A DNA stretch of 64,000 bases from positions 248,001-312,000 of IMG/VR virus record IMGVR_UViG_3300032236_002285. One strand, written 5' to 3'. The notes under the pieces were generated by a model. It searched no databases. It was given only the letters and a program-made list of their open reading frames with translations, and was not told where the DNA came from. Positions 7,781-12,368 of this stretch are shown piece after piece. A program made the translations under genes and the position numbers. How positions within the stretch are numbered: position 1 is the stretch's first letter; every line of letters begins with the position of its first letter. The stretch is from a virus.

Positions 7781-7865
7781 TGGTAGGTACCCGAGCGGTC
7801 TTCAGGGACTAGTCTGATATACTAGGTGAGAAATCACGACGTGGGTTCAAATCCCACCCTACCAA
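7781..7865 (+). tRNA. Type II tRNA with anticodon GAU on a Tyr-like body
   Basis: Acceptor TGGTAGG/CCTACCA; anticodon arm CTAGT-CTGATAT-ACTAG (anticodon GAU, Ile codons); long variable arm GTGA-GAAA-TCAC closed by a GNRA tetraloop; T-arm GTGGG-TTCAAAT-CCCAC; discriminator A. The D-region (TACCCGAGCGGTC...AGGG) and acceptor look like bacterial tRNA-Tyr, whose anticodon would be GUA. The amino acid identity is therefore uncertain: Ile by anticodon, Tyr by body. Confidence 0.75.
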
Positions 7866-7871
7866 CAACAT

Positions 7872-7943
7872 TCACTGGTAGCTCAGAGGCAGAGCAACCG
7901 CCTGTTAAGCGGTAGGTCGGGATATCGTAATTCACCCAGTGAG
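7872..7943 (+). tRNA. tRNA-Asn(GUU) with degenerate T-arm
   Basis: Acceptor TCACTGG/CCAGTGA and anticodon arm ACCGC-CTGTTAA-GCGGT are perfect, discriminator G. The T-arm (about GGGAT-ATCGTAA-TTCAC) pairs badly and has an ATCGTAA loop instead of TTCRANY. U1-A72 and G73 are normal for Asn. Confidence 0.75.
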
Positions 7944-7949
7944 CAAAAC

Positions 7950-8028
7950 GCCTCAGTAGCCGAGGTCGCCTTCTAAGCGACTAATCGTAACGGAACTGAA
8001 AATGTAGGTTCGAATCCTACCTGGGGTA
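7950..8028 (+). tRNA. tRNA-Arg(UCU), apparently without a D-arm
   Basis: Acceptor GCCTCAG/CTGGGGT, anticodon arm GTCGC-CTTCTAA-GCGAC (UCU, AGA codons) and T-arm GTAGG-TTCGAAT-CCTAC are all sound. Only six bases (GCCGAG) separate position 9 from the anticodon stem, so there is no room for a normal D-arm, while 22 bases lie between anticodon and T stems. It is either a D-armless tRNA with an expanded variable region or a rearranged gene. Confidence 0.6.
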
Positions 8029-8052
8029 CAAAAAAAAGGGACACTAGTCTTA

Positions 8053-8062
8053 TTAATATATA
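8053..8062 (+). promoter_or_regulatory. TTAATATATA upstream motif
   Basis: Exact decamer about 20 bases before the homing endonuclease gene, followed by AGTAAAAT as also seen before the HNH gene at 56985. Confidence 0.45.
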
Positions 8063-8083
8063 AGTAAAATGTAGGTTTGTATT

Positions 8084-8914
8084 ATGTTAGACTTTGAAAA
8101 TATTCAAAAAGACTTTGAAAGTGGTCTTTTTTATCAAAAAGATATACTAATTAAGTATAGTATATCAATTAAAAAATTAAGAACTTTTGTAAAAAAAGGT
8201 TTATTGAATAAAGAAAATTGGAAATTAAAAAAATATGAAGTAAAAAGAGAAACAAAAAAGTTAATATCAGAAGGTAGAAAAAAATGGTTGAAAGAAAATA
8301 CATCTAAACATCCTTGGAGAAATGGAAATAAATCTAAGCCTTGTGAGGAGTTTAAGAAATTCTTAAAAAGTAGGAATATTTTCTTTTTGGAAGAGGTTAT
8401 GATTTCAAAAGAAAGATTCTATTCGGTTGATATTTTAATACCTGAGTTCACTTCGGTTGTAGAAATTAATGGTAATCAACATTATAAATCTAATGGAGAA
8501 CTTAAAGATTACTATAGTGAAAGAAATAGTTTTATAAAAAATAAAGGATGGTCGATATATGAAGTACACTACTCAATTGTTTATAATTTAGAAATGTGTG
8601 ATTCTATTTTAGAAAATATTAAAAATAATAATAAAATCGATATACCATTTTATATAAAAAATAAGAAAGAAAAAAAATATAAGAATAGGGAAGAGTACTG
8701 GAATAAAAGAAAAATTAATAAATTGAATAGTTATAGTGAAAGATTAAATGAATTAAAAAACAGTAGTATAGATTTTAAAAAGATTGGATGGGTTAAACTA
8801 GCATCTGAGATATTAAAAGTTAAAAATGTAAATAAACTATTAAAAGAAATCGATCCAGAATTTTATAAAAATTGTTATAAAAGAAAACAAAATGCCGAGG
8901 TGGTGGAATGGTAG
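8084..8914 (+). CDS. EDxHD-type (Vsr/DUF559-like) homing endonuclease inside the tRNA block
   Basis: 276 residues, Lys-rich. The central part (about residues 85-160) reads EEFKKFLKSRNIFFLEE, then RFYSVDILIPEFTSVVEINGNQHY and later WSIYEVHYS: the catalytic E...D...ExNGxQH pattern of the PD-(D/E)XK-derived EDxHD endonucleases (I-Bth0305I, Vsr-like). The N-terminus looks like a helix-turn-helix region and the C-terminus (WVKLASEILKVKNVNKLLK) like another DNA-binding helix pair. The gene interrupts the tRNA array, and its stop codon (8912-8914) lies inside the following tRNA-Leu gene, so the ORF end is made of tRNA sequence. This suggests insertion next to a tRNA target. Confidence 0.75.
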   Translation: MLDFENIQKDFESGLFYQKDILIKYSISIKKLRTFVKKGLLNKENWKLKKYEVKRETKKLISEGRKKWLKENTSKHPWRNGNKSKPCEEFKKFLKSRNIFFLEEVMISKERFYSVDILIPEFTSVVEINGNQHYKSNGELKDYYSERNSFIKNKGWSIYEVHYSIVYNLEMCDSILENIKNNNKIDIPFYIKNKKEKKYKNREEYWNKRKINKLNSYSERLNELKNSSIDFKKIGWVKLASEILKVKNVNKLLKEIDPEFYKNCYKRKQNAEVVEW

Positions 8915-8976
8915 ACACGCTAGCCTTAGAAGCTAGTACCCGCAAGGGTGTGTGGGTTCGAGTCCCACCCTCGGTA
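8894..8976 (+). tRNA. tRNA-Leu(UAG)
   Basis: Type II. Acceptor GCCGAGG/CCTCGGT, anticodon arm CTAGC-CTTAGAA-GCTAG, variable arm TACCCGCAAGGGTG, discriminator A. Its 5' 21 bases overlap the end of the homing endonuclease ORF. Followed by a hairpin repeat also found after the tRNA-Leu at 9725. Confidence 0.9.
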
Positions 8977-9001
8977 CTGAAGTGAAACGAAAGTTCACTA
9001 C
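8977..9001 (+). repeat. Hairpin repeat after tRNA-Leu, copy 1
   Basis: CTGAAGTGAAACGAAAGTTC followed by ACTAC. AGTGAA pairs with TTCACT around an ACGAAAG loop. An identical copy follows the tRNA-Leu(UAA) at 9725. Possible processing or stability element. Confidence 0.6.
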
Positions 9002-9010
9002 AAAAAAAAT

Positions 9011-9096
9011 TGATAGGTTGCCGTAGTGGCCGAACGGTCCGGACTGTTAATCCGGTGACGAATAGTCCATCGTGGGTTCGAATCCCACCCTGTCAG
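9011..9096 (+). tRNA. tRNA-Asn(GUU) with a long variable arm
   Basis: Acceptor TGATAGG/CCTGTCA, D-stem CCGT/ACGG, anticodon arm CCGGA-CTGTTAA-TCCGG, T-arm GTGGG-TTCGAAT-CCCAC, discriminator G. Between anticodon and T stems there are about 16 bases containing GAC-GAATA-GTC, a mini-hairpin shared with the tRNA-Thr at 9626. Normal tRNA-Asn has a five-base variable loop. Confidence 0.8.
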
Positions 9097-9103
9097 CAAA
9101 TAT

Positions 9104-9175
9104 AGTCCTGTAGCTTAATGGGAAAGCGCTTGCCTTACATGCAAGAGAGAGTCGGATCGTTACCGACCAGGACTA
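9104..9175 (+). tRNA. tRNA-Val(UAC) with swapped T-loop
   Basis: Acceptor AGTCCTG/CAGGACT, anticodon arm CTTGC-CTTACAT-GCAAG, T-stem GTCGG/CCGAC, discriminator A. The T-loop is ATCGTTA instead of TTCRANY, so the universal T54-A58 pair is reversed to A54-T58. Confidence 0.85.
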
Positions 9176-9181
9176 CAAAAT

Positions 9182-9255
9182 TGGACTGTAGCTCATTTGG
9201 TTAGAGCGCCACGCTGATACCGTGGAGGTGGTCGGATCGTAACCGACCAGTCCAA
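9182..9255 (+). tRNA. tRNA-Ile(GAU) with swapped T-loop
   Basis: Acceptor TGGACTG/CAGTCCA, anticodon arm CCACG-CTGATAC-CGTGG, T-arm GTCGG-ATCGTAA-CCGAC, discriminator A. Same A54/T58 reversal as the neighbouring tRNA-Val. Confidence 0.85.
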
Positions 9256-9261
9256 CAACAA

Positions 9262-9345
9262 GGTACTATGGCCGAGTGGAGTCTTTAAGACGGGAGGCAG
9301 TGGTCTGCAAAACTTCTCACACTGGTTCGAATCCAGTTAGTACCT
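9262..9345 (+). tRNA. tRNA-Cys(GCA) with hairpin insert in the D-loop
   Basis: Acceptor GGTACTA/TAGTACC, anticodon loop CTGCAAA, T-arm ACTGG-TTCGAAT-CCAGT, discriminator T (the Cys identity base). Compared with ordinary tRNA-Cys, the D-loop carries an extra self-complementary segment GTCTTTAAGAC. The anticodon stem has one T-T mismatch. Confidence 0.75.
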
Positions 9346-9350
9346 CAAAC

Positions 9351-9422
9351 GCTTCTTAAGCATTAATGGTGATGCACTAGTCTTGTAAACTAGAGAAATC
9401 GGATCGTTACCGGTAAGAAGCT
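9351..9422 (+). tRNA. tRNA-Thr(UGU) with swapped T-loop
   Basis: Acceptor GCTTCTT/AAGAAGC, D-stem GCAT/ATGC, anticodon arm CTAGT-CTTGTAA-ACTAG, T-arm ATCGG-ATCGTTA-CCGGT, discriminator T. Position 8 is A rather than the usual T. Confidence 0.8.
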
Positions 9423-9428
9423 CTAAAT

Positions 9429-9500
9429 TGTTCTGTAGCTCAATGGTAGAGCGCTTCTGTGACATGGAAGAGGTAGTCGGATCGTTACCGACCAGGACAA
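9429..9500 (+). tRNA. tRNA-Val(GAC) with swapped T-loop
   Basis: Acceptor TGTTCTG/CAGGACA, anticodon arm CTTCT-GTGACAT-GGAAG, T-arm GTCGG-ATCGTTA-CCGAC, discriminator A. Fourth tRNA with the A54-T58 reversal. Confidence 0.8.
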
Positions 9501-9525
9501 CAAAATAATGGATGGTGATTAAGAG

Positions 9526-9598
9526 TGTTACTTCGTGAAATGGTATACACATTTGTCTTAAAAACAAACTTTTGAGGGTTCAAGTCCCTCAGTAAAAT
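9526..9598 (+). tRNA. tRNA-Leu(UAA) lacking the long variable arm
   Basis: Leu-like D-region (GTGAAATGGTATACAC), anticodon arm TTTGT-CTTAAAA-ACAAA, T-arm GAGGG-TTCAAGT-CCCTC, but only five bases (CTTTT) between anticodon and T stems, whereas tRNA-Leu is normally type II. The acceptor TGTTACT/AGTAAAA has one mismatch. An outer AAGAG...CTCTT stem flanks the gene. Confidence 0.65.
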
Positions 9599-9625
9599 CA
9601 CTCTTTGAACTTTCCTCCATTATAT

Positions 9626-9709
9626 GCCGATGTGGCTCAGTGGCGACAGCACTGGTTTTGTAAACCAGAGACGAATAGTCCAACGGGGGTTCGAGTCCCT
9701 CCATCGGCT
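9626..9709 (+). tRNA. tRNA-Thr(UGU) with a long variable arm
   Basis: Acceptor GCCGATG/CATCGGC, anticodon arm CTGGT-TTTGTAA-ACCAG, T-arm GGGGG-TTCGAGT-CCCTC, discriminator T. The variable region contains GACGAATAGTCCA, the same mini-hairpin as in the tRNA-Asn at 9011. Confidence 0.8.
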
Positions 9710-9724
9710 CAAAATAAATCACCT

Positions 9725-9809
9725 GCCTGGGTGGTGGAACGGTAGACACGCTGGACTTAAAATCCAGTGGGCAGTAATGCCCGTGAGGGTTCGAGTCCCT
9801 CTCCAGGTA
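9725..9809 (+). tRNA. tRNA-Leu(UAA)
   Basis: Type II. Acceptor GCCTGGG/TCCAGGT, anticodon arm CTGGA-CTTAAAA-TCCAG, variable arm TGGGC-AGTAAT-GCCC, discriminator A. Confidence 0.9.
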
Positions 9810-9834
9810 CTGAAGTGAAACGAAAGTTCACTAC
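9810..9834 (+). repeat. Hairpin repeat after tRNA-Leu, copy 2
   Basis: Same 25-base hairpin sequence as at 8977-9001, again directly after a type II tRNA-Leu. Confidence 0.6.
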
Positions 9835-9840
9835 TAAATT

Positions 9841-9911
9841 ATTGGGATAGTTTAATGGTAAATCGTGGGCCTGATATGCCCGTGTTCTTGGTTCGATTCC
9901 AGGTCTCAATA
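9841..9911 (+). tRNA. tRNA-Ile(GAU)
   Basis: Acceptor ATTGGGA/TCTCAAT, anticodon arm TGGGC-CTGATAT-GCCCG, T-arm CTTGG-TTCGATT-CCAGG, discriminator A. Class I variable loop. Confidence 0.85.
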
Positions 9912-9916
9912 CAAAC

Positions 9917-9988
9917 TTCGATATGGCCTATTGGTAGGGTGCAGGGGGACATGTTCCTGAGGACTTGGTTCGATTCCAGGTATCGATA
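9917..9988 (+). tRNA. tRNA with abnormal anticodon loop (CAU?)
   Basis: The acceptor (TTCGATA/TATCGAT, first pair mismatched) and T-arm CTTGG-TTCGATT-CCAGG are clear. The best anticodon stem CAGGG/TCCTG leaves an eight-base loop GGACATGT without U33 in the usual place; an alternative AGGGG/TTCCT stem leaves six. CAU is the most likely anticodon (Met or Ile2), but GAC or ACA cannot be excluded. Confidence 0.5.
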
Positions 9989-9995
9989 CAAACAT

Positions 9996-10082
9996 CGCGG
10001 GGTAGAGTAGAGGTCAAACTCACTGGGCTCATAACCCAGGGTTGCGCAAGTGACACGTCAGGTTCGAATCCTGCCCCCGCTA
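9996..10082 (+). tRNA. Initiator tRNA-fMet(CAU) with expanded variable region
   Basis: The anticodon arm CTGGG-CTCATAA-CCCAG has the three G-C pairs typical of initiators, and the first acceptor position is unpaired (C1 versus T72), another initiator hallmark. The variable region is about 18 bases and contains the palindrome TTGCGCAA. Confidence 0.8.
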
Positions 10083-10088
10083 CAACAA

Positions 10089-10161
10089 GCAGTCATCGTA
10101 TAGTAGGTGATTACACCACCTTGGTACGGTGGAGATTCCGGTTCGAATCCGGGTGATTGCT
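10089..10161 (+). tRNA. tRNA-Thr(GGU)
   Basis: Acceptor GCAGTCA/TGATTGC, anticodon arm CCACC-TTGGTAC-GGTGG, T-arm CCGG-TTCGAAT-CCGG, discriminator T. Confidence 0.85.
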
Positions 10162-10166
10162 CAAAT

Positions 10167-10247
10167 GCCCAGATGGTGGAATGGTATACACGCCAGTCTA
10201 AGAAGCTGGTTCCTTCGGGATTGAGAGTTCGAGTCTCTCTCTGGGCA
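10167..10247 (+). tRNA. tRNA-Leu(AAG)
   Basis: Type II. Acceptor GCCCAGA/TCTGGGC, anticodon arm CCAGT-CTAAGAA-GCTGG, variable arm TTCCTTCGGGATTG, discriminator A. A34 is unusual for a bacterial tRNA-Leu and would match the CTT codon directly. Confidence 0.85.
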
Positions 10248-10255
10248 CAACATAC

Positions 10256-10340
10256 GCCGGTGTGATCCGATGTGGTAATGGAGTTCGGCTCATATCCGAA
10301 TTGGTTTATCCTATTGCTGGTTCGACTCCAGCCACCGGTA
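10256..10340 (+). tRNA. tRNA with CAU anticodon (Met or Ile2), long variable region
   Basis: Acceptor GCCGGTG/CACCGGT, anticodon arm TTCGG-CTCATAT-CCGAA, T-arm GCTGG-TTCGACT-CCAGC, discriminator A. About 16 bases separate the anticodon and T stems. Elongator Met and lysidine-type Ile cannot be told apart here. Confidence 0.8.
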
Positions 10341-10345
10341 CAAAT

Positions 10346-10426
10346 GTCAGAATGGTGGAATGGTATACACGCTAGTTTCAAAAACTAGTGCCGAAAGGTA
10401 TGAGAGTTCAAATCTCTCTTCTGATA
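10346..10426 (+). tRNA. tRNA-Leu(CAA)
   Basis: Type II. Acceptor GTCAGAA/TTCTGAT, anticodon arm CTAGT-TTCAAAA-ACTAG, variable arm TGCCGAAAGGTAT, discriminator A. It reads UUG, the only Leu codon used in the LeuRS gene that follows. Confidence 0.9.
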
Positions 10427-10448
10427 CTCGATAAAATAAAAAATAAAA

Positions 10449-10730
10449 ATGGAAAAGATTATCGACATCGTTAGAGATAACGTTGCAAGATTCGACTGGG
10501 CTTCTGAAGGAGTCCTCTACTACAAAGTAGAAACTGAAAAATATATCTATCACTTCCCAGTAGATATGAATAACAAAGAAGATGTGGGAACAGCTAATTT
10601 TGAATCAGAACATAAGGCTATAAATCTTATGAGATATTTAAGAAAAGCATCAGAAAACTTAGAAAAAATTAAAAACGATTCAGGTACGCCTGATTGGAAA
10701 AAGACATTAAGAGTTACACAAAAAGTATGA
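10449..10730 (+). CDS. Hypothetical 93-residue protein coupled to LeuRS
   Basis: The protein is charged, with a predicted strand-rich middle (GVLYYKVETEKYIYHFPVDM) and a helical C-terminus (INLMRYLRKASENLEKIKN). No family is recognised. It starts 22 bases after the last tRNA of block 1, and its stop (TGA at 10728) overlaps the LeuRS start in an ATGA, so it is cotranscribed and translationally coupled with LeuRS. Its five Leu codons are CTC, CTT and three TTA, which makes the all-TTG use of LeuRS stand out. It could be a LeuRS accessory factor, but nothing in the sequence shows this. Confidence 0.7.
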   Translation: MEKIIDIVRDNVARFDWASEGVLYYKVETEKYIYHFPVDMNNKEDVGTANFESEHKAINLMRYLRKASENLEKIKNDSGTPDWKKTLRVTQKV

Positions 10731-11992
10731 AAGATGAAAAGTATATATGCGTTATGTTTCCTTACCCAAGTGGTTCGGGATTGCATGTAGGTCACTTTTA
10801 TAATTATGCTATAATTGATTCTTATTGTAGATACTTTAAATACAAAGGTCAACAAGTTTTTCAACCTTTTGGTTATGATGCCTTTGGTTTGCCGGCTGAA
10901 AACTATGCTAGAAAAGTAGGTCGTGATGCTAAAGATGTTACCTATGAAAACATCAGTCAATTTAGAAAACAGATGGAAAAGATGGATACCAACTATCAAG
11001 AAATGTTGGTAACATCTGATCCTTCTTATCAAAAATGGACACAATGGTTGTTTTTGAAATTGAAAGAACATGGCTTGGCTTATAAAAAAGATGGTGAAGT
11101 AAATTGGTGTCCTTCTTGTGAAACCGTATTGGCTCGTGAACAAGTTAAATCTGATTGTTGTGAAAGATGTTCAACTAAGGTAGAAATGAAAACAATGAAT
11201 CAGTGGTACTTTAAGATTACTGATTATAAAGAACGTTTGATTAAAAACTTGGATTGGATAGATTATCCAAAATCAACTATTAACGCGCAAAGAATGTGGT
11301 TGGAAAACTTGCACGATTGGTGTGTTTCTCGTCAAAGAAAATGGGGCTGTCCAATTCCAATAGAAGGTGAAACCGATACAATGGATACATTTGTAGATTC
11401 TTCATTTTACTATGTTAGATATTGTGATGCTACTAATGATAATGAATTGTGTGCTAAAGATAAATATAAACAAGTAGATGTTTATGTTGGTGGTAATGAA
11501 CACGCTTGTATGCACTTGATTTATGCTCGTTTTATTAATATGTTTTTGTATGATATTGGTGTTGTTTCAGAGGAAGAACCATTTAAGAAAGTTATACATC
11601 AAGGTATAATTTTGAACGAAGGTGAAAAAATGTCTAAAACAAAAGGTAATGTTATTAATCCAGATGATTATGACTCTGATGAATTGAGATTTTATATGAT
11701 GTTTATTGGTCATTATTTTGATGGTGGTTCTTGGTCTGACCAAAATATAGCTGGTATTAAAAGATTTATTAGTCGTTTTAAGGAGTGGATGTCAAGAGAA
11801 GGTTCTGATACTTTTGATATTGAATCATTTAAGAAAAAAATATTTAACTACACTGAGAGTTTTAAGTTTAATAAAGTTGTTAGTGAGTTTATGACAATAG
11901 TTAATCAAAATAGAACTAAAAACATAACACCTGAGATAAAAAAAGAATTGATTGAATTGATTAAGGTGTATATGCCTGGAATTAAAATTTAA
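10727..11992 (+). CDS. leuS: Leucyl-tRNA synthetase without CP1 editing domain
   Basis: 421 residues, about half the usual LeuRS length. The class I signatures are present: HVGH in SGLHVGHFYN, SRQRKWGCPIP, and KMSKTKGNVINP (KMSKS). A CXXC pair set (CPSC...CCERC) marks the zinc-binding insert. The sequence passes from NAQRMW directly to LENLHDWC, where bacterial LeuRS has the roughly 190-residue CP1 editing domain, and the C-terminal tRNA-binding domain is short. It should charge tRNA-Leu without post-transfer editing, as known for Mycoplasma mobile LeuRS. I chose the ATG at 10727 because it overlaps the upstream stop. All 19 Leu codons are TTG, and leucine is only about 4.5% of residues. Arg codons include many CGT, unlike most neighbours. 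Confidence 0.9.
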   Translation: MKDEKYICVMFPYPSGSGLHVGHFYNYAIIDSYCRYFKYKGQQVFQPFGYDAFGLPAENYARKVGRDAKDVTYENISQFRKQMEKMDTNYQEMLVTSDPSYQKWTQWLFLKLKEHGLAYKKDGEVNWCPSCETVLAREQVKSDCCERCSTKVEMKTMNQWYFKITDYKERLIKNLDWIDYPKSTINAQRMWLENLHDWCVSRQRKWGCPIPIEGETDTMDTFVDSSFYYVRYCDATNDNELCAKDKYKQVDVYVGGNEHACMHLIYARFINMFLYDIGVVSEEEPFKKVIHQGIILNEGEKMSKTKGNVINPDDYDSDELRFYMMFIGHYFDGGSWSDQNIAGIKRFISRFKEWMSREGSDTFDIESFKKKIFNYTESFKFNKVVSEFMTIVNQNRTKNITPEIKKELIELIKVYMPGIKI

Positions 11993-11995
11993 ATT

Positions 11996-12027
11996 AAAAA
12001 AGTCCTCTATTTTAGAGGACTTTTAAT
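11996..12027. terminator. Intrinsic terminator after LeuRS
   Basis: Stem AGTCCTCT (12001-12008) / AGAGGACT (12014-12021), with T-run. Confidence 0.8.
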
Positions 12028-12077
12028 TTATTTAAGATTTTAAATATACACAATAAATGTTTATCACTATCATATCT

Positions 12078-12347
12078 TTATTTATCAGCTATAGTTAGTT
12101 TTAATCTTATTGTTGTATTTTCATCTGTGATATTACCAGTAGTTACTCTAACACCTTTTACCCAAACTTCTGACTCATTTACTTTAAAAGCATTAGTAAG
12201 ATTTAATCTACTAATTGATTGAGTTAAAAAATCGGCTACTGATAAGTCAGTATCTAACTTCATATCAAATGAAGGTGATGGGTAAGAACTTTTATTGCTC
12301 TTTGAATCTACATAAGTAATATCTGATTTAACGTGAAATAGTTTCAT
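12078..12347 (-). CDS. Hypothetical 89-residue protein
   Basis: A beta-rich small protein (DITYVDSKSNKSSYPSPSF; later EVWVKGVRVTTGN) with no recognised motif. It follows the large minus-strand gene at 12369 by 21 bases and is probably cotranscribed, suggesting a role with that virion-type protein. The function is unknown. Confidence 0.6.
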   Translation of the reverse strand: MKLFHVKSDITYVDSKSNKSSYPSPSFDMKLDTDLSVADFLTQSISRLNLTNAFKVNESEVWVKGVRVTTGNITDENTTIRLKLTIADK

Positions 12348-12368
12348 ATTTATTTTTATTATTTTTTA

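Noticed and set aside
9337-10381. Several open frames of 60-107 codons on both strands across the tRNA array
   Set aside because: They run through well-formed tRNA genes, contain repeated FEP/TSS-like peptides derived from T-arm sequences, and have no protein-like composition.
10550-11143. Minus-strand 197-codon frame opposite the LeuRS start
   Set aside because: Shadow of LeuRS, whose class I motifs are unambiguous on the plus strand.
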